Shown one piece after another: positions 42,069 to 52,306 of a stretch of 64,000 bases of DNA. Made by a program: the position numbers and the translations under genes. Each line of letters opens with the position of its first letter. The first letter of the stretch is position 1. The stretch is from Flavobacterium gelatinilyticum (GTDB taxonomy: Bacteria > Bacteroidota > Bacteroidia > Flavobacteriales > Flavobacteriaceae), in contig NZ_CP114287.1 in the NCBI RefSeq assembly GCF_027111295.1, positions 3,906,001 to 3,970,000 of the forward strand, given 5' to 3'. Under the pieces are notes generated by a model. The model did not search any database. It was not told the DNA's origin and saw nothing but the letters and a program-made list of their open reading frames with translations.

Positions 42069-45000
42069 TTAAAAATAAGCACGCAGCTGCACATTTCCTG
42101 TATGGATAGTAGAACCTGTCTCGCTTTTTCTGCCCTGATAATTTAAATTAACATCCAAAAACTGGGTCAGGTTTTTTTGGAGCAGTAATTTCCAGACTAA
42201 ATTTTTTCCGGCCTGAAGCCCTTCAAGCATCTGAAAACCAACAGACGAGAATTCATTTCCGTTAAATTTGTTTTCATAAAAAGAAAACTCCCCATTTAGC
42301 GTTATTTTGTTTTCGCCCGAATATGAAAACGAAGTTCCAAGGCGGTTTTGAACTAAAGTTTCAAAATTTCCAATTTGGTTTTCCTTATGTTGAATTTCAT
42401 AAAAGAAGTCCAGACTGGTGTTTTTCGAAAACAAATAACTGATTTTGGGTGCCAGCTGGTATCCGGTTAAATCATAATTTTTTTCGACAAAATCTTCAGA
42501 AATTAAATTGTTTTTTATGGTTTTGGTGAAGAAGTTAAACAGCCAGCTTTTTGGGTATAAATGCGTGTATTGCAATTGATGCGAATTGTTTTTGACATTT
42601 TGCGATCCTACCGAAAGTAAATTTTTACCATTATTAATAAGGTAGGAATATGTAACTGAATGTTTCTGCTTACCGCGATTGTAAAACAGGCTGTTCCTGA
42701 AACTCGAATTCAGCCCCAGAATATTTTCATCAGAAGAATAAAAAGGATTCAGTTCCAGACGATCGCCGCTGCTTCGAACCTTTCGATCCATAATAAACGA
42801 AGTCTGGTTATAGAAATACGAAAGGAGCTTTTTGAAGCCTTTTTCGTTCTGCCATTGCAGCGGATTTAAAATAACCGACTGTGAAAATTTATTCTGATTG
42901 GTTTTAATATAAACCTGATTGGGAAGAAAGATCCTGATGAATTTTGCCTGATCCGGAAAAGCGGCAATTTCAAACTCTTCCAGTTCCTGAACCCCGTTTC
43001 CGTTGTAATCATTCCAGGCATAGACACCCTGTCCGGCGGGAACTTCAACATACGTGAATTCCTGCTGTGCAATAGTTCCCGAACTGGTTTCGTAGACAGA
43101 ACCAATCTGCATAAACTGATTAAAAAAGCGGTCATTATATAAAATCCGCGAATTTAATGAAGGTTCGTTTTTTCTCGCCGGATCTGTAAAATCCAAATTT
43201 CGGTAACTGGCATAAACCGCTAAATCAGTAGTTTTGTTCTGAATTAGTTTGGACTTTACATAATATGTCTGCGAATTGTTTACGTGTTTTAAAAATCCGT
43301 TTTGTAAACTGTCATTTTTTCGCTGTAAAAAACCAAGTTCCACAAAAACTTTGGTGCTGTCACCTCTCCCAATAAAAGCACCGTATTCTGAGAATCTTTG
43401 GCTTAAAGCCGAAAACTGACCTGTTGTTTTATCTTTTTCCTGATTGTCTTCGATCTGCAGACTGCCGCCAATCCAGTTTTTTCCAAAGTGATATTTCACC
43501 CGGCTTTGATTTCGGATGAATTTTGAAGTTGAAATAGCGGCATCAGAACTCAGGAAACTGCCCTGATTTTGAATTGTCCAGTTCTTTAACTTAAACAAAG
43601 CCGTTGTAGTATGCCGTCCTCCCGAATAACTTTCACTGAAATCCAGTTTCTCAAACTGATAGGTAAACAAACCAATATTTGACGTTTCTTTTTTAGCGAA
43701 CAAATCAAAATTAAAACCCGTAACGAGTAAACTCTGATTGCCCAAAAGTATAGTATTTAAATTCCAGTCACGGTTAAATTCGATGTTATACAAACGTTCG
43801 ACTGATCTGAAATCGTTCTGAACAAACTGATAATTCGCAAAACCATCCAAAGTCCAGTCTCTGGTAAAAAGACGTTTTTTAATATTGGTTTTAAAAGCCA
43901 CGCCTTCGTTATCAGAATCATCAATTCCGGAGAACAGGTTTTTATCATTATTACTTACAGCAATTTCAAAATCAACAAGCGTTTTTTCGTCCGGATTGTA
44001 TTTTCCTAAAAAAGTTGCAACCTGAATTTTCATTGGGGCAACCAGCTGTACAATGGGTTCGTAATTTCCCTGCGCAATGCCGTTTACAGGCGAAACGTAC
44101 TGATAAATTCTTTCGACCGCTGTTGTATTCTGAATAATATAATTTCCGAGATTATTCCCTACAAGACTAAAACGTACATTGTACAAAACATCATCGGGAT
44201 TATTTGAATATTCAAAAACTTCAACAGCATTAATGACAATTTTTTTGTAGAGAATTTTATTTTCTGTATACGCTTCTTCGTAAGCAGAAGGTGCCGTCAT
44301 TTTAGTTGTGTCATCACCTGCCTGACTTAAAATCTGAACCTGTTCCGGAGATAAATTTTGCTGTAAAGGCTGATTTTTCATGTCGTTTTCAGAATACACA
44401 TAACCGCCAAAACTCCAGCTCTTGTTTTCGTGCGTTGCACCGGCGTAAGTAACCAGTCGGTTATAGCTTCTTTCAGAATATTGGTATTCAACATTGATTC
44501 TCATTTCGGAAGTAATAGGAAAAAGCGATGTAAAAACAATTTCTCCCGCATTGTAATCAATCACATAATCGTTGTTTTCGCCGCGTTTCAGCAAAGAACC
44601 GTTTACATAAACACGCTCTGAGCCCGAAATTACCAAAACATATAATTCGCCGTTTTGACCTTTCAGTTTATAAGGCCCCTGATTGCCTTCCTGGCCGGTA
44701 AAAGTGCTTTTTGCATATTGGCCTTTTACAAACGAAACCGATGCAAAAACATTGGTCTTGCTTTTTTCGGTATCAAAATCAACACTGGCTGAAAGTCCCT
44801 GCACTTTTTTATTGAAACTTAAAAATTGCGTTTTCCGGTTTTCCAGAAAAACATCTCCTGCCCGAATATTCCAGTCATCACTGAAAAGTTCCATAAATAT
44901 ATTATCAAACTGATCGAGTTTTTGCGAATAGCCGCCATCCTGAAGCGGAATATTACTGTCCTGAAGCGAAGCCCGAAGACTTACTTTATCGGATATTTTT

Positions 45001-45500
45001 CCGGTAATCTGCAAATCCAGATTGGAGTTTAAAACCGTGTTTTGATTATTCCCGACTGTTACACCTCTTGTAATACTTCCGGTTGTGTTTAAACCGTCAA
45101 AAGGTGCGGCTTTTTTTGAATTGTTTCTGTCAATTTTATATAATTTTTCGGTGCCAATGTCATTGCTTACAATCTGGCTGTCGTCGTAAAGACTGTATTC
45201 TCTGGTTAGGAAATCGGGGTATTTTAAATAATTGACAATTAAGGTATCTGAAACAGAAGTGAATTTTTCGTTTAAAAGTAATGTCCCTTTCCCAAAATCA
45301 ATGGTATAAAAAGTTGAATCAACGGGCTGTTTTTCAGCATTCAGAAGTTTAAAGAATCCCGAGTTGATGCTCACATTTTCCAGGCGTATGGTGTCTCGCG
45401 TTGCCAGTACCTTTTTTGTTTTGTACAACGATTCTGTTTCCTGTGCCTGAAGCGCAGAAAACCAAAACAGCACCGCAAAAAACAGTAATTTTTTAAACAT
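42069..45500 (-). CDS. Very large predicted outer-membrane beta-barrel protein
   Basis: Encodes 1143 residues from MFKKLLFFAVLFWFSALQAQ (ATG at 45500; a GTG six bases upstream is less likely). After the signal peptide comes a beta-rich N-terminal part, then GLNTTGSITRGVTVGNNQNT and NLDLQITGKISDKVSLRASL. The rest alternates aromatic and charged strands to the end (TIHTGNVQLRAYF), with a terminal Phe expected for an outer-membrane barrel. It is neither a TonB receptor (no plug) nor recognisable as SprA. I know of similar unnamed proteins in Flavobacteria. It could take part in secretion or gliding; that is conjecture. Monocistronic. Confidence 0.7.
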   Translation of the reverse strand: MFKKLLFFAVLFWFSALQAQETESLYKTKKVLATRDTIRLENVSINSGFFKLLNAEKQPVDSTFYTIDFGKGTLLLNEKFTSVSDTLIVNYLKYPDFLTREYSLYDDSQIVSNDIGTEKLYKIDRNNSKKAAPFDGLNTTGSITRGVTVGNNQNTVLNSNLDLQITGKISDKVSLRASLQDSNIPLQDGGYSQKLDQFDNIFMELFSDDWNIRAGDVFLENRKTQFLSFNKKVQGLSASVDFDTEKSKTNVFASVSFVKGQYAKSTFTGQEGNQGPYKLKGQNGELYVLVISGSERVYVNGSLLKRGENNDYVIDYNAGEIVFTSLFPITSEMRINVEYQYSERSYNRLVTYAGATHENKSWSFGGYVYSENDMKNQPLQQNLSPEQVQILSQAGDDTTKMTAPSAYEEAYTENKILYKKIVINAVEVFEYSNNPDDVLYNVRFSLVGNNLGNYIIQNTTAVERIYQYVSPVNGIAQGNYEPIVQLVAPMKIQVATFLGKYNPDEKTLVDFEIAVSNNDKNLFSGIDDSDNEGVAFKTNIKKRLFTRDWTLDGFANYQFVQNDFRSVERLYNIEFNRDWNLNTILLGNQSLLVTGFNFDLFAKKETSNIGLFTYQFEKLDFSESYSGGRHTTTALFKLKNWTIQNQGSFLSSDAAISTSKFIRNQSRVKYHFGKNWIGGSLQIEDNQEKDKTTGQFSALSQRFSEYGAFIGRGDSTKVFVELGFLQRKNDSLQNGFLKHVNNSQTYYVKSKLIQNKTTDLAVYASYRNLDFTDPARKNEPSLNSRILYNDRFFNQFMQIGSVYETSSGTIAQQEFTYVEVPAGQGVYAWNDYNGNGVQELEEFEIAAFPDQAKFIRIFLPNQVYIKTNQNKFSQSVILNPLQWQNEKGFKKLLSYFYNQTSFIMDRKVRSSGDRLELNPFYSSDENILGLNSSFRNSLFYNRGKQKHSVTYSYLINNGKNLLSVGSQNVKNNSHQLQYTHLYPKSWLFNFFTKTIKNNLISEDFVEKNYDLTGYQLAPKISYLFSKNTSLDFFYEIQHKENQIGNFETLVQNRLGTSFSYSGENKITLNGEFSFYENKFNGNEFSSVGFQMLEGLQAGKNLVWKLLLQKNLTQFLDVNLNYQGRKSETGSTIHTGNVQLRAYF

Positions 45501-45592
45501 AAACACTTTAACTCCAAAAAGTCAAAAGTAGTATTTATAATTGGGAAATGATGTGAGGTATTTTTTTTAGATTTTGTAGTACAGATTTCAGT

Positions 45593-45817
45593 TTATTTTA
45601 TAAATCTGCCTATTATTATAAGAACCGCAAGCAGAAGAATTAGGGCAAAAACAGAATTAGGATTTGCAAAATTAGTGGTATAACCAAACTCTTTTATTTT
45701 TTTGGGAGGAAACAATCTTTTGTCTTTCGGATTATAATAAAATATACCCCAAATCCAGTTCTTTGGATCATTCTGCCAATTGTTTTTTTCTTCTTCAGAT
45801 GGTTCATTGTAATTCAT
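45593..45817 (-). CDS. DUF5808 membrane protein
   Basis: Encodes 74 residues. The soluble N-terminal part (NDPKNWIWGIFYYNPKDKRL, FPPKKIKEFGYTTNFANP) is the DUF5808 pattern of W, G, YYNP and TxNFxNP. One C-terminal membrane segment follows (VFALILLLAVLIIIGRFI). The orientation is probably cytoplasmic domain first, anchored by its tail. Function unknown. Stands alone. Confidence 0.8.
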   Translation of the reverse strand: MNYNEPSEEEKNNWQNDPKNWIWGIFYYNPKDKRLFPPKKIKEFGYTTNFANPNSVFALILLLAVLIIIGRFIK

Positions 45818-45994
45818 AACTCAAAAATTAGAATTGACTTTGTCTTGTAAATATAATTAAATCATTTTTGAGTGAAGAAAATTCTTAAGAAAATAAACGG
45901 TTCTTTAAAATGTTGTTTTTGTCTTTTAAAGCTTAAAATTGAAATCTTTGCGATATTTTGAAATGTAATTCTCATCATAAATCAATCTTTTTTT

Positions 45995-46002
45995 TAGCTT
46001 TG
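45995..46002 (+). promoter_or_regulatory. -7 element of the AraC-type regulator gene
   Basis: TAGCTTTG matches TAnnTTTG, 24 nt before the ATG at 46027. Confidence 0.5.
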
Positions 46003-46026
46003 TTAAGGATATAACAAGCTGACATT

Positions 46027-47088
46027 ATGGATACCAGTAAAGAACTTTTATTCTTTTTTAGTGCTTTGGGATCTTTTAACGGAATTATTCTGGGCGTTTA
46101 TTTTTTCTTTTTCACACGGAAAAAATACCTGACCAATTATTTCCTTGGCGCACTTTTGTTTGCTTTAAGCATCCGGATTGGGAAATCAGTATTCGTTTAT
46201 TTTCATCCCGAACTTCCAAAAATGTATCTGCAGTTAGGGCTTACAGCCTGCTTTTTCATAGGACCTTGTTTGTATTATTTCATGCGTTCAGCAGTTGAAG
46301 AAATTAATATAATGCCAAATTCATGGAAACTCATCTTTGCTTTTTGGGGAACTTTAATTATAACAGTCGGAATTTTATATCCGTACGAAGTATATCCAAA
46401 ACTCTGGGGATATTATCTAATAAGAATAATTTATTTTCAGTGGTTTGTTTACATTGCTTTTTCGGCATTTACTATTCGAAGGGTTTTGCAGAAAATTTTT
46501 GATAGAAAACAAAAAGCAATTCCGGCTGAAAAATGGTTCGGGATGCTTTTTCTGGGAAATTTTCTCTTGTTTCTTTTTTACTTTTTAGCCATTATGGGAG
46601 CTTCTGTTGCTACTTATATAGGTGGTGCTGTTGTTTTTTCCTTTATTTTGTACCTGATTATTTCCATTCTTTTATACCGAAAAAAAACCGACGATTTGTT
46701 TCTGCTGAATGGCCCAAAGGTTTCAGGTAAAAAAATAGAGACAGCCGAAGCTTTGATCTGGTCTGAAAAACTGGAAAATGTTATGAACGAAAAAGGCTTA
46801 TATAAAAATCCGAATTTAACACTTCAGGATTTATCACAGGAAATTAATATTTCGAGCCATCAGTTGTCGCAGTTTCTGAATAACAATCTCGGAAAGAATT
46901 TTACCAGTTTTGTAAATGAATTCAGAATCAGCGCAGCGTGTAAAATTATTGCTTCGAATGATAAGTTAACGCTTGAATCTGTTGGTTATGATGTAGGATT
47001 TAATTCGAAATCGACTTTTTTTGCCGCCTTTAAAAAACATACTGGAACCACTCCCTTAAATTATCAAATTCAGGCTTTACATACCTAA
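46027..47088 (+). CDS. Membrane-bound AraC-family regulator
   Basis: Encodes 353 residues. The first about 220 residues contain seven hydrophobic segments, a membrane sensor domain; the last about 110 form an AraC helix-turn-helix pair (LTLQDLSQEINISSHQLSQF, LNNNLGKNFTSFVNEFRISA, LTLESVGYDVGFNSKSTFFA, FKKHTGTTPLNYQIQA). The membrane domain probably detects an extracellular or lipid signal and controls the downstream TonB-receptor-like gene, which lies 115 nt away on the same strand. The signal is unknown. Confidence 0.9.
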   Translation: MDTSKELLFFFSALGSFNGIILGVYFFFFTRKKYLTNYFLGALLFALSIRIGKSVFVYFHPELPKMYLQLGLTACFFIGPCLYYFMRSAVEEINIMPNSWKLIFAFWGTLIITVGILYPYEVYPKLWGYYLIRIIYFQWFVYIAFSAFTIRRVLQKIFDRKQKAIPAEKWFGMLFLGNFLLFLFYFLAIMGASVATYIGGAVVFSFILYLIISILLYRKKTDDLFLLNGPKVSGKKIETAEALIWSEKLENVMNEKGLYKNPNLTLQDLSQEINISSHQLSQFLNNNLGKNFTSFVNEFRISAACKIIASNDKLTLESVGYDVGFNSKSTFFAAFKKHTGTTPLNYQIQALHT

Positions 47089-47203
47089 AACCGGGTATCG
47101 ATTTATAAATCCGTACTCCTGATTTCCCTTTTGATTACCTTTTATCGTGATTTAGAGAAGACTTTTGCTCAACAAAAAGTCAAATCTTAATCATGAAAAA
47201 TTT

Positions 47204-49603
47204 ATGAGGTTTTTAATTTTGGTTTTCATTTATGTGTATTGTTTTCTTCTAAGTGTAAATTCGTCACAGGCACAAACAATTCAAAAAATTTCAGGCAGGG
47301 TCATCAATTCCAATAATGAATTGATGATGGGAACGGCATCTGTATTGTCTATTACAGATTCAACTAGTATCAGACAGCAGGATTTTTTGGATGGTGTTTT
47401 TCAGATCTCGGCAATCAATCAAAAAGAAATTCTTTTAAAACTAACCTCGGCAGAATTTGCTGATCGGTTTCTGCGTGTCAGTTACAACGGAAATGAAACA
47501 GCAGATTTAGGTACTATTATGGTTTCCGCACACAACAATCAGTTAAATGAAGTAGTTGTAAAAAGCCAGTCCTCATTATTAAAATACGGGATTGACGGAA
47601 ATATCGACGTGAATGTAAACGGAACCGTTTTGGCGGCAAGCAGTTCTGTAAACGAATTATTGAGCCGGGTTCCGAATGTAGTAGTGGCCGAAGGACAAAT
47701 AAGTGTTCTGGGAAAAGGCGAAGCAATTATTTTCCTGAACGGAATATTGATTAATTACGAAAGATTTGCTGCGATTCCGGTTTCGCAGATTACCAAAATC
47801 GAAGTGATTTCGAACCCGTCTTCGAGATTCGATGCCGAAGGAAAAGCGGTTGTTAATATTATTACCAAACAAAACATCGAAAACGGTATCATGGGTACGA
47901 CAAACCAGCACATAACGGTTTCTAAATTTGCGGGAACAAGCACCAATACACTTTTTGATTTTAATTATTCGAAAGGGAAATTTGCTTTTATTTCCAATTA
48001 TGGACTACAGCTCGGAAAAGGACGCGAATTATTGTACACCACCAGGACACGCCCTAATCCGGATGAATACATGAAATCGGTTCTCACAACAGACTGGTTG
48101 AGGCAGTTTAATAATTATTCCAATTTCGGACTTGGACTTCAGTATACATTTTCTAAAAAGAATTATGTATCATTGGCATACAGCGGCAATATTGAAGATT
48201 TGGGCGGCAGGGTTATAAGCCGAAATTCAATTGACAATACTTCGGGAAACAGTTTTTATGCAACCGATGTAAATAAGAATGATGTACTGTTGAATCAGTT
48301 TATTAATCTCAATTATAATGTCATTACTGACAACAAAGGCTCATCATTATTTATTGGATCGCAATATTCGAATTATAATAGTACAATCAGGGATTTTATA
48401 GAAGAAAACAGTCAGGTTGATGAAAATTCAGGACAGAAATATTTAAAGAATAATGTGGGAAGTAAAATTAATATTGTAACCGCACAAGGAGATTACGTCA
48501 GAAATATAAGTGAGAAAACCAAACTCGAAATGGGAGTAAAGTTTAGTTACGCCAAAGTAAAATCCGGAACCGATTTTTTGATTGCAGATGCCGATGATAT
48601 GAATTTTGAATTTAACGATGAACTGTCAAGTGACTTTAGATATAACGAAAATATTAATGCCGGCTATTTTACCTATAAAACTTCAATAGGAAAAAAACTG
48701 AACCTGTCTGCCGGAGCCAGAGCCGAATGGACAACTTATGATTTGTATACCAATGCAAACGGAATCAAGAATTTTAGTAAAAGCTACGGAAACTTTTTTC
48801 CGAATTTACTTTTGAACATGAATTTCTCCGAAGATTTTAAAGGACATTTCTCTTATGTTTCCAGAATTACCCGGCCGCGCTATCAGGCATTAAATCCGTA
48901 TGTTGTCTATCAGGATCCTTTTACCACAATAGAAGGAAACCCAAATCTGGTTCCCGAAAAAATACAGGCTTTTGAAATTGGTGCAATGTATAAAAAGTTT
49001 GATTTTAAAGTTGGTTATACTTTTAAAGTTGATCCTATCAGCGGTGCTGCATTACGCGGTGATACGCCCAATAGTTATGTTTTAAAAGCCATAAACCTCG
49101 AAAAAGGACATGTGTTTTTTAGTTCGCTTTCGAGATCTTTTACTTTAAAGTGGTGGAACTCGGCTAATACCATCAATATGAATTTAACCAAATCAACAGA
49201 TCATTTTTATTCGTATGTTTTTAGTCCTGTAAAACCACAGTTTTATTTCTATTCTAATAATACGTTTACAATCCCGAAGTTATTTAAACTTCAGCTTATG
49301 GCCTGGTATTTAGGAGACCGGGGCTACGGATTAGGAACCGACAACAGCCGTTCGACTGTAACTTTAGGAATCGAAAAAAACTTTTTTAAAGAGGCGCTAA
49401 AACTCAATTTTACAGCAAATGATATCTTTCATAAGTTTATGGTTTCGGGAGATTATAATGTAGGACAAACCCAGATTTATTATCACAGAACGTACACCAG
49501 TAATTACTTTAAATTAATAGCGGTTTATAGTTTTGGAAGTTCAAAAAAGACGGCTTATAAAAAAACTGAAATTGAACAGACGGAGAATAATAGGGCGAGA
49601 TAG
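47204..49603 (+). CDS. TonB-receptor-like outer-membrane barrel (OMP_b-brl family)
   Basis: Encodes 799 residues from MRFLILVFIYVYCFLLSVNS (ATG at 47204); the longer frame begins with a TTG and lacks a signal sequence. The signal peptide ends SSQAQ. Then a carboxypeptidase-like domain with a degenerate sequence (KISGRVINSNNELMMGTASV), a reduced plug (NELLSRVPNVVVAEGQISVL, FLNGILINYERFAAIPVSQI) and a large barrel to about residue 790. It resembles the outer-membrane beta-barrel family PF14905 rather than a classical siderophore receptor. A 5-codon frame (47193-47207) overlaps the start. It is likely controlled by the AraC regulator upstream. Confidence 0.82.
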   Translation: MRFLILVFIYVYCFLLSVNSSQAQTIQKISGRVINSNNELMMGTASVLSITDSTSIRQQDFLDGVFQISAINQKEILLKLTSAEFADRFLRVSYNGNETADLGTIMVSAHNNQLNEVVVKSQSSLLKYGIDGNIDVNVNGTVLAASSSVNELLSRVPNVVVAEGQISVLGKGEAIIFLNGILINYERFAAIPVSQITKIEVISNPSSRFDAEGKAVVNIITKQNIENGIMGTTNQHITVSKFAGTSTNTLFDFNYSKGKFAFISNYGLQLGKGRELLYTTRTRPNPDEYMKSVLTTDWLRQFNNYSNFGLGLQYTFSKKNYVSLAYSGNIEDLGGRVISRNSIDNTSGNSFYATDVNKNDVLLNQFINLNYNVITDNKGSSLFIGSQYSNYNSTIRDFIEENSQVDENSGQKYLKNNVGSKINIVTAQGDYVRNISEKTKLEMGVKFSYAKVKSGTDFLIADADDMNFEFNDELSSDFRYNENINAGYFTYKTSIGKKLNLSAGARAEWTTYDLYTNANGIKNFSKSYGNFFPNLLLNMNFSEDFKGHFSYVSRITRPRYQALNPYVVYQDPFTTIEGNPNLVPEKIQAFEIGAMYKKFDFKVGYTFKVDPISGAALRGDTPNSYVLKAINLEKGHVFFSSLSRSFTLKWWNSANTINMNLTKSTDHFYSYVFSPVKPQFYFYSNNTFTIPKLFKLQLMAWYLGDRGYGLGTDNSRSTVTLGIEKNFFKEALKLNFTANDIFHKFMVSGDYNVGQTQIYYHRTYTSNYFKLIAVYSFGSSKKTAYKKTEIEQTENNRAR

Positions 49604-49622
49604 TATATTGAAATTATTCGTG

Positions 49623-51776
49623 TCATAAATTATTGTCTTTCCAATACTCGCTGTAAAAATTATCGGATTCCATTAGTTTATCATGACTGCCTGATTTTGT
49701 TATCGTTTTGTTTTCTAAAATATAAATTGTGTCGGCACTATTTTTAAGTTTATTAAGTCGATGCGAAATAAAAAATACAGCGCAATCTGGTTTTATTTTT
49801 TCAAGCAATTGCATTATGAAATTTTCAGTATTGCGATCCATAGCAGAAGTCGCCTCGTCAAGAATTAAAAAATGAGGTTTTTTATATAAAGCTCTTGCAA
49901 AAGCTATTAACTGTTTTTGCCCGCCGCTTAAGTTAATCCCTTCTTCACCTACAAGGGTCATAAGCCCCTGTGGGAGTAAATTAAAGTAAGAGCCAAAATT
50001 ATATTCTTCAATAAAAGAAGATAAATTTTCAATCGTATCAGTTGTTCCAACAAGAATATTGTCAATTATATTTCCATTGAATATGGTTATTTCTTGTGGA
50101 ATAACTGCTATTAGGTTTCTATAACTTTTAAGTTCTGTTTCCTTAATATGATAGTGGTCATTTAAAATAATATGCCCGTTTTCAAAACTGTAAAAGCGCT
50201 GCAGTATTTGTCCAAGAGTGCTTTTACCGGAGCCGCTTTCGCCCACAATTGCCGTGAATTTTCCTTTTTCTATTTTAAGATTTAGATTCTGAAAAAGCTC
50301 GCTTCGTCCGGGAAACCGGAAGGAAAGATTTTGAATTTCGATTTTCTGAATCTCATGAATTTTTGTACCATCTTCTTGTTCTTTTTCGACAGAAGCAAAT
50401 TCATACATTCGGTTAAAGGCAATTTTAGCTTCATTTATAGGAATTGAAATTAAAGCTAAATTGGCGATTGATGGTAATAATGAACCTACAATGCCTAAAA
50501 CCGCCATCAACTCACCAATTTTAATTTCGTTATTAAATACCTGAAGTGAAGTATAAATTAAAATACCTATTAAAAAAATAACACTCGCCAGTCCTGACTG
50601 CCATGACATGGTAATATTGATTTTTCCGAGATTAAATATTTTTTGCTGATATAGTCCAAAAATGGTTTGATTTAAATGATCGAATATCTCTTGTTTATTG
50701 TCGTTTTTTATCGTCGAAATTCCCTGAATTGAAGTGATGAAATTCCCTTCATTCATAGCAGCACTCTTCATGATTTCTTTTTGTGAAAGCATTATTTTTT
50801 TATTATGGCGATAAATTATCAAGAAATATAACGGCAGACTTAGTACAGAAATCAAACCTGCCTGCCAAGAGTAATAGAAAAGTAATACAGATGAAATTAC
50901 AACAGCCAAAATGTCTATTATAAGTGAGCTTGTAACAATTTTAATTACGTTTTGTATACGCTGCGTATCATTTAATCGCGAAACAAGCTCTCCGGTTTTT
51001 CGGGTATCGAAAAAAGATTTTTGTAGATGCAGCAAAGAGGAAAAAAAATTGTTGTTAATCCGGTTATTAAAATCTTTAGACTGCCGAAGAATGAAATATT
51101 GTCTTAAAACGGATATTCCTACGCGCGCAAAAAGAAGAATGCTTAATAAAATAATCCCGGAAATTAATTTTTTGCTGTTGTGAGAAGGCAGAATATCATC
51201 GATTAGTTTTTGAGAAAAAAGTGCCATTGCCAATCCCAATCCTGCAACGAAAATTCCAAGCAGAATAGAATTCCAAATTAGTTTATAATCTTCTTTTATT
51301 AAATTTATAAACCAGTTTCTCTGATTATTCTTTGCCATTTTTTTAGTTGTAAAACTATCATTTGGCATAAGTGTTAAACAAGATTTCGAGAGCCATATTT
51401 TTTCTAATTCCTGTATAGATAGATTATAAATCCCTTTAGCCGGATCGCCTATCACAAAACCATCTTCTTTACTGTAGCGGTAACAAACGATATAATGTTC
51501 TAATTGATTTTCGATTAAAACATGAAGAATAACAGGGTTATCATGAGCAATTAATGATTCAATATCCGCCTCACAGCCGTCGGCGGTAAAACCCAGCTGA
51601 TTCGCTGCCTGATATAAACCCAGTAAAGTAGTTCCCTGTCTGGTTGTGCCGCTTAATTCCCTTATTTTTTCTAATGAACTATTACCATTATATAATTTTA
51701 TAAGAGACAATAAACAGGCGGGACCGCAATCTGACTGATCAAGTTGTAGAGTATGGGCTTTTAATAATTGCTTCAT
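49623..51776 (-). CDS. C39-peptidase ABC exporter (bacteriocin processing and export)
   Basis: Encodes 717 residues from the ATG at 51776, whose first base is shared with the preceding stop codon; a GTG one codon earlier is possible. The N-terminal C39 peptidase has Cys17 in TLQLDQSDCGPACLLSL, His94 in ENQLEHYIVCY and Asp111 in VIGDPAKG. Six membrane segments follow (about 165-440), then the ATPase: Walker A VGESGSGKSTLGQI, signature INLSGGQKQLIAFARAL, Walker B HFLILDEATSAMDRNT and switch His in VFFISHRLNK. It should cut the leader after a double glycine and export the core peptide. Its expected substrate is the precursor at 53219-53455 in the same operon. Confidence 0.93.
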   Translation of the reverse strand: MKQLLKAHTLQLDQSDCGPACLLSLIKLYNGNSSLEKIRELSGTTRQGTTLLGLYQAANQLGFTADGCEADIESLIAHDNPVILHVLIENQLEHYIVCYRYSKEDGFVIGDPAKGIYNLSIQELEKIWLSKSCLTLMPNDSFTTKKMAKNNQRNWFINLIKEDYKLIWNSILLGIFVAGLGLAMALFSQKLIDDILPSHNSKKLISGIILLSILLFARVGISVLRQYFILRQSKDFNNRINNNFFSSLLHLQKSFFDTRKTGELVSRLNDTQRIQNVIKIVTSSLIIDILAVVISSVLLFYYSWQAGLISVLSLPLYFLIIYRHNKKIMLSQKEIMKSAAMNEGNFITSIQGISTIKNDNKQEIFDHLNQTIFGLYQQKIFNLGKINITMSWQSGLASVIFLIGILIYTSLQVFNNEIKIGELMAVLGIVGSLLPSIANLALISIPINEAKIAFNRMYEFASVEKEQEDGTKIHEIQKIEIQNLSFRFPGRSELFQNLNLKIEKGKFTAIVGESGSGKSTLGQILQRFYSFENGHIILNDHYHIKETELKSYRNLIAVIPQEITIFNGNIIDNILVGTTDTIENLSSFIEEYNFGSYFNLLPQGLMTLVGEEGINLSGGQKQLIAFARALYKKPHFLILDEATSAMDRNTENFIMQLLEKIKPDCAVFFISHRLNKLKNSADTIYILENKTITKSGSHDKLMESDNFYSEYWKDNNL

Positions 51777-52306
51777 CACAAAGACTTTTGGTTATTCAGT
51801 TTTTTAAATAGATTCTCTGGCTTTACCTGTCCTTTTATTTTGTCAATTAGGTTATGGTTTTTGTCATACAGTATTATGCAGGGCAGTGACTGAGCATCAA
51901 ATGCAGAAGCGAAAGCAGCTTGGCTGTCAAATAAAAAATGAACGTGATCATAATGATCTAATTTATAATGTTGAGAAAATTTTCTAATTTTTTCCGGTTT
52001 TTCAAATGAGATAAACAGTAGCTGAAAATCCTTAAATCGATCTCTGTATTGTTCTATCATACTAGCTTCTTCATGACAGTATTCGCATTCTGTATTAAAA
52101 TAGATGAAGATTACAGGAATTCCTTTTTTCAAATTTTTATGTGTAAAAGGCTGTCCTTCTGAATTTAGAAAAGAGAATTCGGGAATGGTTTTGATATGCT
52201 TTTGAACTTCTTTTTTGTAATTTATTTTGGAGATTATACTATAACCAAGAAAAATACAAACACCAAAAAATAATAATAGGAGAATGATGCCAAGTGATTT
52301 TTTCAT
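51776..52306 (-). CDS. Membrane-anchored thioredoxin-fold protein (redoxin)
   Basis: Encodes 176 residues. One N-terminal membrane anchor (LGIILLLLFFGVCIFLGYSI), then a TlpA/AhpC-like thioredoxin fold with the active site FNTECEYCHEEASMIEQYRD (CxxC = CEYC, residues about 74-77) and QSLPCIILYDK at the cis-proline side. It probably acts outside the cytoplasm on disulfides. The exporter gene starts at its stop codon (TGATG) and the small gene upstream overlaps it by 4 nt, so it belongs to the bacteriocin operon; oxidising or isomerising the precursor's four cysteines is a natural inference. Confidence 0.85.
   Translation of the reverse strand: MKKSLGIILLLLFFGVCIFLGYSIISKINYKKEVQKHIKTIPEFSFLNSEGQPFTHKNLKKGIPVIFIYFNTECEYCHEEASMIEQYRDRFKDFQLLFISFEKPEKIRKFSQHYKLDHYDHVHFLFDSQAAFASAFDAQSLPCIILYDKNHNLIDKIKGQVKPENLFKKLNNQKSL

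Noticed and set aside
47193..47207. Five-codon upstream frame overlapping the TonB-like start
   Set aside because: Too short to evaluate; it may be a chance ATG.
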